DNA of 64,000 bases, from contig NZ_JALPRE010000013.1 of NCBI RefSeq assembly GCF_023195925.1, forward strand, positions 124,001 to 188,000, read 5' to 3'. The notes below the pieces were generated by a model. It was not told where the DNA came from and made no database searches. It was given only the letters and a program-made list of their open reading frames with translations. Below, piece by piece: positions 25,458-34,094 of the stretch (its first letter is position 1; each line of letters begins with the position of its first letter). Source of the stretch: Aquimarina acroporae. Its GTDB lineage: Bacteria; Bacteroidota; Bacteroidia; Flavobacteriales; Flavobacteriaceae. Both the position numbers and the translations under genes were made by a program.

Positions 25458-28400
25458 ATGGATAATTTTGGGTTCATTAAGAGCAAGTTAGAAGGTTTTA
25501 TAAGGAAGTTTTATATGAACGAACTTATAAAAGGAGTGATTCTTTTTGTTGCTATCGGTTTGATTTATTTTTTACTTACAGTAGTTGTAGAATATTTTTT
25601 GTGGTTAAACACGATAGGTAGAACTATTTTATTTTGGTTATTCATAGTGGTAGAGTTGGGTCTATTCATAAGGCTAATTTTGGTTCCTATGGCTAAGCTT
25701 TTCAAATTAACTAAAGGAATAAATTTTGAGGAAGCATCCAAAATTATCGGTAATCATTTCCCTGAGGTAGATGACAAGTTATTGAATTTATTACAACTTA
25801 ATAATAGTAGTAATGAATCTGATTTATTGCTAGCTAGTATAGAACAAAAGTCTTCACAATTAAAACCTGTTCCGTTTAGGTTGGCAATTAATTTTAAGAG
25901 TAATCTTAAGTATTTGAAATATGCCGCAGTTCCATTAACTATATTTTTAGTTCTATTGATAATTAATAGATTAAATTGGATTTCTGATAGTTATAAAAGG
26001 GTAGTAAATTATGAGGTAGCTTATGAACCACCAGCTCCTTTTCAATTTCTTATTGAGAATGATAAGTTAGAGAGTTTTGAGAATAAGGATTATATACTTA
26101 AGGTAAAAACAACGGGAGATGTTATTCCTGAGACTGTAACAATAGAATATGAAGATGAAATATATTTTCTGAAAAGTACATCTATAGGTGAATTTGAATA
26201 TACGTTCGTACAACCTAAGGAGTCTGTTGAATTTGTGCTCACTGCTAATAATATTAGCACAAATTCTTTTACCCTGAATATAGTTCCAGTGCCTGCGTTA
26301 TTGAATTTTGAAATGAAACTGGACTATCCAGGCTATACGGGTAAAAAGGATGAAGTATTAAAAAGTTCTGGGAACGCTACAATTCCTGAGGGAACAAAAG
26401 TGGAGTGGTTGGTGAATACACGTAACACACAACGTGTAGACATACGAACAAAAGACAGTGTTATTAATTTTCAAGATGACGAAGGTGTATTTAAGTATGG
26501 CATGAATGTTTACAACAATCTGGATTATGAAATCACAACATCAAACAACGAAGTAAAGAACTACGATAATTTGTCCTTCAATCTTAACGTGATAAAAGAT
26601 CAATATCCTGAGTTAAATTTGAAATCTGAAAAAGATACAATAGATAATAATACGATGTATTTTTTCGGAAGAATAAGTGACGATTATGGATTGAGTAAAC
26701 TTCGTTTGGTGTATTATGATATGGAAACAGAGGACAGAAAGTTTGAAAATATTTCGATAAATACTTCTGTTTTTGATGAGTTTATATATGCTTTTCCTAG
26801 TGGTTTAAATTTGGTAGATGGTAAGGATTATGAATTCTATTTTGAGGTGTTTGATAATGATGTAATACACAATTATAAAAGCACAAAAAGTCAAGTCTTC
26901 AATTTTAGAAAACTTACAGAAGAGGAGAGAGAGAATGAATTATTAAAAAAACAGAATGAGGCTATTTCTGGCTTAAATAAATCTCTTGATAAGTTTAAAA
27001 ATCAAGAGAAAGAATTACAGTCACTGAGTAAACTTCAGAAGGAGAAAAAAAGATTGGACTTTAATGATAAAAAGAAGCTCAATGACTTTTTGAAAAGACA
27101 AAAAAGGCAGGAAGATATGATGCGGGATTTTTCAAAAAAGCTCAAAGACAACCTTGATCAATTTGAAAAGAAGAACGAAGAAGAACCATTCAAAGATGCT
27201 CTAAAAGAAAGGTTAGAAAGAAACGAAGAAAGATTAAAAAAGAATGAAAAGCTTCTAGAGGAAATAGAAAGGTTAGCAGACAAAATTCAGAAGGAGGAAT
27301 TAACGAAAAAGCTGGAGGAGTTAGGAAAGGAAAATAAGAATGCAAAGAAAAACTTGGAACAGCTGTTAGAGCTCACCAAAAGATATTATGTCGCTGAGAA
27401 GCATGAAAAATTAGCTCAAAAATTAGATGATTTAAGCAAGAAGCAGGAGGAACTTTCAGAAAAGAATGATAGTGAGAACACCAAAGAAAAACAAGAAGAG
27501 CTGAACAAAGAGTTTGAGGAATTTCAAAAAGAGATGGAGGAGTTACGAAAGGCGAATGAGGATCTGAAAAAACCAATGAATTTGGATCAGAAAAAAGATG
27601 ATGAAAAAAAGATACAAGACGAACAAAAGAAGGCTAGTGAAAACTTAGAAAAGGAAGATAAATCTGACGCAAAGAAGAATCAGAAAAGTGCTGCACAAAA
27701 AATGAAAGAGATGAGTAACTCTATGCAAATGCAAATGCAAATGGCAAGTGGAGAACAGCAACAGGAGGATATGGAAATGCTAAGACAAGTGCTTGATAAT
27801 TTGGTAGATTTTTCTATTGAGCAAGAAGCGTTAATGAAAGATTTTAAAGGAATAGATATAGATGATCCGTCATACTCGAATAAGCTAAAAAGACAGAGTG
27901 TACTTCGGGAGAACTTTATTCATGTAGATGATAGTCTGTATGCGCTTGCTATGCGAACACCACAGATCACAGAAATGGTTACAAAGAAGTTAACAGATAT
28001 CGAATTTAATATTGATAAGTCATTAGAAAGGTTGGCAGAAAACCAAGTTGTTCAGGGAACTGCAAATCAACAGTACACAGTAACAGGATCAAATGATTTG
28101 GCATACTTGCTAAGCCGAACATTAGACCAAATGCAAAATAGTATGTCGGCATCGGGTAAAGGAAAAAAAGGAAACAATGAATTTCAATTACCAGACATAA
28201 TTAAGAAGCAGGAAGAGTTGAATGAAGAAATGAAGAAAGGAATGGAGAAAGGTCAAAAGCAGGGTCAAAAAAATGGTCAGCAGAATCAAGATGGTGAAGG
28301 TGAAAACAAAGAAGGTAAGCAAGGTGAAAAAGGGGACAAGAAGGGAGATAAAAAAGGAAAGAATCAAGACGGAGGAAGCAAAGTAGGAGATGGTGAATTT

Positions 28401-28832
28401 GAACAACAGCAAGAATATTTGAATGGGGAGTTGTATGAAATATACAAACAGCAGCAGGAGCTAAGAAATGCATTACAGGATAAGATTAAAAAGGAGGGCT
28501 TGGATAAAGGTTTGGGTAGTGGTTTACTAAAACGAATGGAGCAGGTAGAACAGGAATTATTGGAGAAGGGTTTTAATAGTAATACACTATCAAAGATGTT
28601 AGATTTAAAACATCAATTATTGAAGTTGGAGGACGCTACTTTTGAACAAGGCGAGGAAGAAAGAAGAGAAAGTAAAACCAACCAGACTCAGTTTGATAAT
28701 GAGAACACGAAGCTTTTAGAGAACGCTAAACAATATTTCAATACTACTGAAATATTAAACAGACAAGTATTACCTTTGCGGCAAAATTATAAGCAAAAAG
28801 TACAGAAGTATTTCAATAAGGATAATGATTAA
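25458..28832 (+). CDS. DUF4175 family membrane protein with very long coiled coil
   Basis: 1124 residues. Two membrane helices near the N-terminus (about 22-48 and 55-78) and a third near 150-170 are followed by a beta-rich region (about 185-480) with Ig-like strands. A long Lys/Glu coiled coil follows (about 490-780). After a Met/Gln-rich patch (MQMQMQMASGEQQQ) come conserved helices and a Gly/Lys/Gln low-complexity stretch (about 930-975). This architecture matches the DUF4175 family of Bacteroidota. Its function is not established; it may span the periplasm. Its last codons overlap the ybeY start by 8 bases, so the two are translationally linked. Confidence 0.88.
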   Translation: MDNFGFIKSKLEGFIRKFYMNELIKGVILFVAIGLIYFLLTVVVEYFLWLNTIGRTILFWLFIVVELGLFIRLILVPMAKLFKLTKGINFEEASKIIGNHFPEVDDKLLNLLQLNNSSNESDLLLASIEQKSSQLKPVPFRLAINFKSNLKYLKYAAVPLTIFLVLLIINRLNWISDSYKRVVNYEVAYEPPAPFQFLIENDKLESFENKDYILKVKTTGDVIPETVTIEYEDEIYFLKSTSIGEFEYTFVQPKESVEFVLTANNISTNSFTLNIVPVPALLNFEMKLDYPGYTGKKDEVLKSSGNATIPEGTKVEWLVNTRNTQRVDIRTKDSVINFQDDEGVFKYGMNVYNNLDYEITTSNNEVKNYDNLSFNLNVIKDQYPELNLKSEKDTIDNNTMYFFGRISDDYGLSKLRLVYYDMETEDRKFENISINTSVFDEFIYAFPSGLNLVDGKDYEFYFEVFDNDVIHNYKSTKSQVFNFRKLTEEERENELLKKQNEAISGLNKSLDKFKNQEKELQSLSKLQKEKKRLDFNDKKKLNDFLKRQKRQEDMMRDFSKKLKDNLDQFEKKNEEEPFKDALKERLERNEERLKKNEKLLEEIERLADKIQKEELTKKLEELGKENKNAKKNLEQLLELTKRYYVAEKHEKLAQKLDDLSKKQEELSEKNDSENTKEKQEELNKEFEEFQKEMEELRKANEDLKKPMNLDQKKDDEKKIQDEQKKASENLEKEDKSDAKKNQKSAAQKMKEMSNSMQMQMQMASGEQQQEDMEMLRQVLDNLVDFSIEQEALMKDFKGIDIDDPSYSNKLKRQSVLRENFIHVDDSLYALAMRTPQITEMVTKKLTDIEFNIDKSLERLAENQVVQGTANQQYTVTGSNDLAYLLSRTLDQMQNSMSASGKGKKGNNEFQLPDIIKKQEELNEEMKKGMEKGQKQGQKNGQQNQDGEGENKEGKQGEKGDKKGDKKGKNQDGGSKVGDGEFEQQQEYLNGELYEIYKQQQELRNALQDKIKKEGLDKGLGSGLLKRMEQVEQELLEKGFNSNTLSKMLDLKHQLLKLEDATFEQGEEERRESKTNQTQFDNENTKLLENAKQYFNTTEILNRQVLPLRQNYKQKVQKYFNKDND

Positions 28833-29250
28833 TTTTTTCAAAGAAACTAAAGAAAGGAATGTCTCTATAGATGAAAATAGGATAGTAACTTGGTTAAATG
28901 CTGTTATAAAATCTGAAGAGAAAAAACTTGGGGAGATTAATTTCATTTTTTGTGACGATGACTATTTGTTGGAAATAAATCAAAAATTTTTAAACCATGA
29001 TACCTATACCGATATTATTAGTTTTGATAATACGTTGGGCAATTTATTAGGTGGAGACATTTTTATCTCCCACGAAAGGGTGGTAGAAAATGCATCAACG
29101 TTTGGGGTGTTAGAAGACGAAGAGATGAGAAGAGTCATAGTTCATGGTGTTTTGCATTTGTGCGGATATAAGGATAAAACGGATAATGAAGCAGAACTAA
29201 TGAGGCAAAAAGAAGATGAAAAATTAGCGATGTTCCACGTGGAACATTGA
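28825..29250 (+). CDS. ybeY: Endoribonuclease YbeY (rRNA maturation factor)
   Basis: 141 residues. The metal-binding motif reads HGVLHLCGYKD (His107, His111, Asp117). The third ligand of E. coli YbeY is His; the Asp here is what I recall as usual in Bacteroidota, so the enzyme is probably active. DTYTDIISFDNTLGNLLGGD matches the conserved core. YbeY acts in 16S rRNA processing and ribosome quality control. The start overlaps DUF4175 by 8 bases. The last six codons, MFHVEH, coincide with a parS-like palindrome at 29231-29246, so the protein end may be shaped by a DNA-binding site. Confidence 0.93.
   Translation: MINFFKETKERNVSIDENRIVTWLNAVIKSEEKKLGEINFIFCDDDYLLEINQKFLNHDTYTDIISFDNTLGNLLGGDIFISHERVVENASTFGVLEDEEMRRVIVHGVLHLCGYKDKTDNEAELMRQKEDEKLAMFHVEH
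29231..29246. promoter_or_regulatory. parS-like ParB-binding site 1 (inside the ybeY 3' end)
   Basis: TGTTCCACGTGGAACA, a perfect 16-base palindrome. It matches the parS centromere consensus known from Bacillus and other bacteria (TGTTNCACGTGAAACA) at nearly all positions. It overlaps the coding end of ybeY. Confidence 0.82.
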
Positions 29251-29264
29251 TGGGTTTTAAATTT

Positions 29265-29280
29265 TGTTCCACGTGGAACA
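29265..29280. promoter_or_regulatory. parS-like ParB-binding site 2
   Basis: Identical 16-base palindrome TGTTCCACGTGGAACA in the ybeY-mnmG spacer, 34 bases from site 1 (start to start). Flanked by AAATTT and AAATTT, so the outer symmetry extends further. Confidence 0.82.
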
Positions 29281-29304
29281 AAATTTTTTAACAAGAAAGT
29301 TTAA

Positions 29305-29320
29305 TGTTCCACGTGGAACA
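29305..29320. promoter_or_regulatory. parS-like ParB-binding site 3
   Basis: A third identical copy, 40 bases from site 2 and ending 12 bases before the mnmG ATG. Three perfect copies within 90 bases are far beyond chance. Confidence 0.82.
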
Positions 29321-29332
29321 ATAGGATAAATT

Positions 29333-31204
29333 ATGTTTGAAAAGGAGTATGATGTAATCGTGGTTGGTGCAGGGCACGCCGGAAGTGAAGCTGCGGCGTC
29401 AGCCGCAAATTTGGGATGTAGCACGTTGTTGATAACAATGAACTTGCAGAATATTGCACAAATGAGTTGTAATCCCGCTATGGGAGGAATTGCAAAAGGA
29501 CAAATCGTAAGAGAGATTGATGCCTTGGGAGGTTATAGTGGTATTGTGAGTGATCGTACCGCGATTCAATTTAAAATGTTGAATAAGTCCAAAGGCCCTG
29601 CAATGTGGAGCCCAAGGGTGCAGAGCGACAGAATGCGTTTTGCAGAGGAATGGAGGTTGCTCTTGGAGCAAACACCTAATCTTGATTTTTATCAGGAAAT
29701 GGTGAGTGGTTTGATTGTAGAAAATGAAAAGATTGTTGGTGTAAAAACATCTCTCGGAATTGAGATAAAAGCAAAGAGTGTGGTCTTGACCAATGGTACT
29801 TTTTTGAATGGATTAATTCATATTGGTGAGAAACAATTTGGAGGCGGAAGAGCAGGAGAAAGAGCAGCGACCGGAATCACTGAGGAGCTCATTGGTTTTG
29901 GTTTTGATTCTGGAAGAATGAAAACAGGAACGCCACCAAGGGTAGATGGAAGATCCTTAGATTATTCAAAAATGATTGAGCAACCTGGTGATGATTCTCC
30001 AGAGAAGTTTAGTTATTCTGATGTTACTCGTCCGTTAACCAAACAACGATCTTGTCACATGACATATACGTCTACTTTGGTTCATGATTTACTTCGTGAG
30101 GGTTTTGATCGTTCTCCAATGTTTAATGGAAGAATTAAAAGTATTGGTCCAAGATATTGTCCTTCTATAGAAGATAAAATAAACAGGTTTGCAGATAAAG
30201 AAAGACATCAATTGTTTGTAGAGCCTGAGGGCTGGAATACGGTTGAGGTTTATGTAAACGGATTTTCTACATCGCTACCAGAAGATGTTCAATTTAAAGC
30301 ATTGAGGTCTGTAGTTGGATTTGAAAACGTTAAATTCTTTAGACCAGGATACGCTATCGAATATGATTATTTTCCTCCAACACAATTAACACACACGTTG
30401 GAAACGAAGTTGATATCTGGTTTGTTTTTTGCTGGTCAAATTAATGGAACCACAGGATATGAAGAGGCAGCTTCTCAAGGTTTAATCGCTGGAATAAACG
30501 CAGCGTTAAAAGTTAAAGAACAAGATCCATTTATACTAAAAAGAAATGAGGCCTATATAGGTGTTCTTATAGATGATTTAATTACCAAAGGAACAGAAGA
30601 GCCTTATAGAATGTTTACCTCAAGAGCAGAATATAGAACACTGCTTAGACAAGATAATGCAGATTTTCGATTAACACCTAAATCTTTTGAAATAGGATTA
30701 GCTTCAAAAGAGAGAATGGATAGAATGGAAGAGAAGCAAAAAAAGGCGGTTGATTTTGTTCAGTTTTTTAAAGATACTAGTGTTGCTCCAGAAGAAGCAA
30801 ATCCTGTTTTAGAATCAAAAAATTCTACTCCTGTAAAACAGAGCGGTAAAATGTTTAAACTTTTTGCAAGACCGCAAATAGCATTAGAAGATGTTAGGAA
30901 ATTTAAGAAAGTTGAAGCCTATATAGAAGAACATAATCTTGATAAAGAAATTTTAGAACAAACCGAAATTCAGGTCAAATATTCTGGGTATATAGAAAAA
31001 GAGAAAAACAATGCAGATAAACTAAACCGCTTAGAAGATATTAAGATTCCGAAAAACTTTGATTATACAAAGTTGAAATCTCTTTCTTTTGAAGCTTGTG
31101 AAAAAATGTCTAAGATTAGACCTGCTACAATTTCTCAAGCCTCAAGAATTAGTGGAGTGTCTCCAAGTGATATTTCTGTTCTTTTAGTGTATATGGGTCG
31201 ATGA
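29333..31204 (+). CDS. mnmG: tRNA uridine 5-carboxymethylaminomethyl modification enzyme MnmG (GidA)
   Basis: 623 residues, standard length. FAD-binding N-terminus DVIVVGAGHAGSEAAASAAN; conserved family blocks QMSCNPAMGGIAKGQIVREI, GTFLNGLIHIGEKQFGGGRA, PRYCPSIEDKINRFADKERH, FFAGQINGTTGYEEAASQG and RAEYRTLLRQDNAD; and the C-terminal helical domain. With MnmE it modifies the wobble uridine of several tRNAs. In many bacteria mnmG lies near the chromosome origin, which agrees with the parS-like sites around it. Its last codon overlaps the next gene (ATGA). Confidence 0.97.
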   Translation: MFEKEYDVIVVGAGHAGSEAAASAANLGCSTLLITMNLQNIAQMSCNPAMGGIAKGQIVREIDALGGYSGIVSDRTAIQFKMLNKSKGPAMWSPRVQSDRMRFAEEWRLLLEQTPNLDFYQEMVSGLIVENEKIVGVKTSLGIEIKAKSVVLTNGTFLNGLIHIGEKQFGGGRAGERAATGITEELIGFGFDSGRMKTGTPPRVDGRSLDYSKMIEQPGDDSPEKFSYSDVTRPLTKQRSCHMTYTSTLVHDLLREGFDRSPMFNGRIKSIGPRYCPSIEDKINRFADKERHQLFVEPEGWNTVEVYVNGFSTSLPEDVQFKALRSVVGFENVKFFRPGYAIEYDYFPPTQLTHTLETKLISGLFFAGQINGTTGYEEAASQGLIAGINAALKVKEQDPFILKRNEAYIGVLIDDLITKGTEEPYRMFTSRAEYRTLLRQDNADFRLTPKSFEIGLASKERMDRMEEKQKKAVDFVQFFKDTSVAPEEANPVLESKNSTPVKQSGKMFKLFARPQIALEDVRKFKKVEAYIEEHNLDKEILEQTEIQVKYSGYIEKEKNNADKLNRLEDIKIPKNFDYTKLKSLSFEACEKMSKIRPATISQASRISGVSPSDISVLLVYMGR

Positions 31205-31683
31205 CAAAAAATATACTTTTTAAACAAGAAAAACCGCTTAAAGGAAAAATACTTTCTGGGATCATTTTATGTGTTGCCGCAGCGTTTTTACTTTTTGGAA
31301 CTGAACCGTTGCAAACAAGAATTATTTTCTTTGTATGTATGGTGCTAATCAATGGCTTTTCTGTTTCGTATAGAATTAAGGAGAATTTTGAAAACAAAAA
31401 AGTCTTTGCCATTTTTGGACTTCCTTTTTTTAAAACAAAATTAAGTGTAGCGTTTCCAGATTATATATCTGTGTTTTCGGCATCTTTTAGTTTAGATAAC
31501 GAGTGGGGAACAATTGCGGCTATCGGAACACAAGAAAGACAAGAGAGCGTTGTGATTCGTTTTTTTACAGGAAATAAACATTTTACACTATATAAAACCG
31601 AAAATTATGAGAGGGCTTTACAAATGGCAAATGAGTTGGGTGAGATGCTAGATGTCGAAGTTCATGATGCTACAAAGGAATAG
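31201..31683 (+). CDS. Hypothetical protein with two membrane helices
   Basis: 160 residues. It starts within the mnmG stop (ATGA overlap), so it is translationally coupled. After a short basic N-terminus (MTKNILFKQEKPLKGK) come two hydrophobic segments (about 17-33 and 39-55), then a soluble beta-rich domain of about 100 residues (VAFPDYISVFSASFSLDNEW, ESVVIRFFTGNKHFTLYKTE). The layout resembles small PH-like or DUF-type membrane proteins; no family is assigned. Its stop codon abuts a fourth parS-like site. Confidence 0.75.
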   Translation: MTKNILFKQEKPLKGKILSGIILCVAAAFLLFGTEPLQTRIIFFVCMVLINGFSVSYRIKENFENKKVFAIFGLPFFKTKLSVAFPDYISVFSASFSLDNEWGTIAAIGTQERQESVVIRFFTGNKHFTLYKTENYERALQMANELGEMLDVEVHDATKE

Positions 31684-31697
31684 TTCCACGTGGAACA
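31682..31697. promoter_or_regulatory. parS-like ParB-binding site 4
   Basis: AGTTCCACGTGGAACA, 15 of 16 bases identical to the sites at 29231-29320, with the 14-base palindromic core intact. It overlaps the stop codon of the preceding gene. Confidence 0.72.
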
Positions 31698-31914
31698 TCA
31701 TATAACCGCAATAAGCCTTGATTAAAATTTAAAGATAAAACAAAATTTATTTTTCTTTTTTATGTACAATTGCCAAAGGTTTTAGAACCACTCTAAGAAA
31801 AAGAATGATAATCTCATATTACCGGGCAAGTGGGTCATAAATTTATATATTAAAGAACGAAGTAGTGGAATAGGTTCTTTGGATTAAAATTAGTTTACTA
31901 TTAAAATTACAAGA

Positions 31915-32763
31915 GTGAAAGAAGAAGTAATCGAAGATGTTTTCGTAAAATGTATAGATCACACCGTTAGTGGTGAAACTTTTCATTTGGTTTACGACAA
32001 GCCGTATGATATGTTGGTCACTTCTCCCACACCAAAAATTGAAGACCTAGGTAAATATTATGAGAGTGAAGATTACATTTCTCATACCGATGGTAAACGA
32101 TCTCTTTTTGAAAAAATGTACCAATGGGTAAAATCATATGCTTTAGGTCAAAAAGTAAAATTAATCACAAAATTGAATAGAGGTACTGGAACGCTATTAG
32201 ATGTTGGTTCTGGTACTGGTGATTTTTTGGCTACTGCAAAAAAAGAAAATTGGTTGGTAGAAGGAACAGAACCAAATAAGCATGCCAAAGAATTAGCTCG
32301 TAAAAAGGGAATACTTTTAAAAGATAACTCCAAAGAGTTTGGTGATTCTACTTTCGATGTTATTACGATGTGGCATGTTTTAGAACACATACCCAACTTA
32401 AAAGATCAGATACAGGAATTAAAACGACTTTTGAAACCTAATGGCCATATTATAATTGCTGTTCCTAATTATAAGTCCTATGATGCAAAATATTATAAAT
32501 CATTTTGGGCAGCTTATGATGTGCCAAGGCATTTATGGCATTTTTCAAGAACATCTATCGAAACACTTTTTGCTGAAGAAAATATTATTTTAGTAAAAAC
32601 GCTTCCAATGAAGTTTGATTCATTTTATGTCTCTCTACTTTCCGAAAAGTATAAAACAAAAAAAATGAACTTTTTTAAAGCTTTTACTATTGGTTTTTGG
32701 TCAAATATGAAAGCGAGGCAATCAAAAGAGTTTTCTTCACATATATATGTGCTTAAAAAGTAA
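31915..32763 (+). CDS. Class I SAM-dependent methyltransferase (Methyltransf_23 type)
   Basis: 282 residues from a GTG start at 31915. The SAM-binding motif I is GTLLDVGSGTGDFLATA (about 92-108), with the acidic residue of motif II in VEGTEPNKHA, then FDVITMWHVLEHIPN and LKRLLKPNGHIIIAVPNY. The N-terminal part (FHLVYDKPYDMLVTSPTP, LGKYYESEDYISHTD) is typical of flavobacterial methyltransferases near cell-surface genes. The substrate is unknown; polysaccharide, lipid or quinone are possible. A separate unit, 231 bases after the mnmG cluster. Confidence 0.88.
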   Translation: MKEEVIEDVFVKCIDHTVSGETFHLVYDKPYDMLVTSPTPKIEDLGKYYESEDYISHTDGKRSLFEKMYQWVKSYALGQKVKLITKLNRGTGTLLDVGSGTGDFLATAKKENWLVEGTEPNKHAKELARKKGILLKDNSKEFGDSTFDVITMWHVLEHIPNLKDQIQELKRLLKPNGHIIIAVPNYKSYDAKYYKSFWAAYDVPRHLWHFSRTSIETLFAEENIILVKTLPMKFDSFYVSLLSEKYKTKKMNFFKAFTIGFWSNMKARQSKEFSSHIYVLKK

Positions 32764-32964
32764 TATTTTCCATTTTAGGGATTTCTACTGTTTTTTAATA
32801 GTCTTTTCGCTATATCTATATCAGTTTTTTACAAAAAGCGCTTAAAACGGCTTATTTTAAGTGTGTTTTAATAAGTTTTTTATATGACAACTAAAAAAAC
32901 TATTGTTTTTTATTATATAATGTATTTTTAAACATATATAGCAAAGACATCAACTGAAGTTTGA

Positions 32965-32972
32965 TATTTTTG
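32965..32972 (+). promoter_or_regulatory. -7 promoter box for the Skp-like gene
   Basis: TATTTTTG, matching TAnnTTTG, 21 bases before the ATG at 32994. No matching -33 TTTG was found at a proper distance. Confidence 0.4.
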
Positions 32973-32993
32973 CCCAGAACTAAATTTTGAAAC

Positions 32994-33527
32994 ATGAAAA
33001 AAATTTTATGGATTGCAAGTGCAGTTTTGATTTTAACATCGTGCAATCAACAAATAGAAAAAACAGGTTATGTAAATAACACCAAAGTTGTTTCCGATTT
33101 TAAAGAAATGAAAGCAGCTCAAGAAAAGTGGACGAAAAAGAACAATGAAGTTAGAGCTGAGCTTGAGGAAAAGGCAAAACAGTTTCAAATCGAGGTACAG
33201 GGATATCAGAATGTTAAAAATTCTATGTCACAATCAGGTAGAGAGAAAAAAGAACAGGATTTAATGACGAAACAGCAGCTTTTACAAAGAGAGCAGCAAA
33301 CAAAAATGCAGGAAATTCAAAAAGGAAGTCAAGAAGAAATTGATTCTATAATCAATAAAGTAAAGGACTTTATCCACGATTACGGAAAGAACAACGGATA
33401 TACCTATATATATGGTGATACTGAGGTAAGTAACATTTTATATGGTAAAGAAGAACTAGATCTTACAGACGAAATTCTTAAGCAATTAAATGGTGAAGAA
33501 GCGGCTTCAACCAGTGAAGAAAAGTAG
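32994..33527 (+). CDS. OmpH/Skp-like periplasmic chaperone, lipoprotein form
   Basis: 177 residues with a lipoprotein signal (Cys17 in VLILTSCNQQ). The mature protein starts with a short beta strand (TGYVNNTKVVSDFKEMKAAQ), runs into a long antiparallel-type coiled coil (about 35-115, rich in Lys, Glu, Gln) and closes with GYTYIYGDTEVSNILYGKEE and LDLTDEILKQLN. This is the Skp/OmpH layout. Skp escorts outer membrane proteins through the periplasm; a lipid-anchored variant is common in Bacteroidota. Its position just before the barrel-rich spr operon is notable but may be chance, since a terminator separates them. Confidence 0.85.
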   Translation: MKKILWIASAVLILTSCNQQIEKTGYVNNTKVVSDFKEMKAAQEKWTKKNNEVRAELEEKAKQFQIEVQGYQNVKNSMSQSGREKKEQDLMTKQQLLQREQQTKMQEIQKGSQEEIDSIINKVKDFIHDYGKNNGYTYIYGDTEVSNILYGKEELDLTDEILKQLNGEEAASTSEEK

Positions 33528-33546
33528 TAGAATCTAAAGATTTTTT

Positions 33547-33583
33547 AAGCTCCATTTTAACGTTTTAAAATGGAGTTTTTTTT
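33547..33583 (+). terminator. Terminator of the Skp-like gene
   Basis: Stem CTCCATTTTAA (33550-33560) with TTAAAATGGAG (33565-33575 region), loop CGTT, then a run of eight T. Confidence 0.92.
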
Positions 33584-34094
33584 GTGCTGTAAATTACTAA
33601 GCTGATGCAGATTATCACATCGATTTTTAAGGTATTAATGAAGTCTTTTTAACAAATATTTCTATTAAAATTTTTACACTTTATCGAAAAAAAATGCCTT
33701 TTTCTGAATGCTATGAGTGCCAGAATTATCCGAGAAATTGCACTATTTTTATTAATTTTTCTGTTTTTTAGTTCCTTTTAGAGCAAAAAAATGGGGAAAT
33801 TTTAGTGTTTTTACATAGGATTAGAAGGGGTATTACAGTACTACAACATGTTGATTAGCAAAAAATTATGTATATTATAGAGAATTTCAAGAACTATTTA
33901 TAATTATAACGAATGGGGTAAACCATAACGAGTCAGAAAATTATTACAAAAAAAATTAAAATTTTCGTTTGATATAAATATTTAATTTATAATTTTATGA
34001 CTTGGTAAAAAATATATTAACAATATTATTAACAAGCGCCCCAAATCGCTGAGTTGATATGCGTATATCCACCCAATAAATAAAGTGTGATATC
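33584..34094 (+). other. Long leader region upstream of the spr operon
   Basis: About 510 AT-rich bases between the Skp terminator and the sprC-like start. One candidate promoter is listed separately. A 22-codon hydrophobic frame at 33713-33781 is not supported. No RNA gene or riboswitch was recognised, but the length leaves room for regulators of the long spr transcript. Confidence 0.5.
33968..33997 (+). promoter_or_regulatory. Candidate promoter of the spr operon
   Basis: TTTG at 33968-33971, an 18-base spacer, then TAATTTTA at 33990-33997 (7 of 8 against TAnnTTTG). It lies about 100 bases upstream of the sprC-like ATG. The match is imperfect. Confidence 0.38.

Noticed and set aside
28825..29250. 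Loss of the third His ligand in YbeY taken as an inactivating mutation
   Set aside because: Asp at that position is, as far as I recall, the normal Bacteroidota variant, and the rest of the protein is intact.
33370..33378. TTATCCACG, similar to a DnaA box
   Set aside because: A single copy inside the Skp-like coding region; no cluster of boxes, so it is no evidence for an origin here.
33713..33781. A 22-codon hydrophobic frame upstream of sprC
   Set aside because: Too short and without ribosome-binding or conservation evidence; hydrophobic codons arise easily in T-rich DNA.
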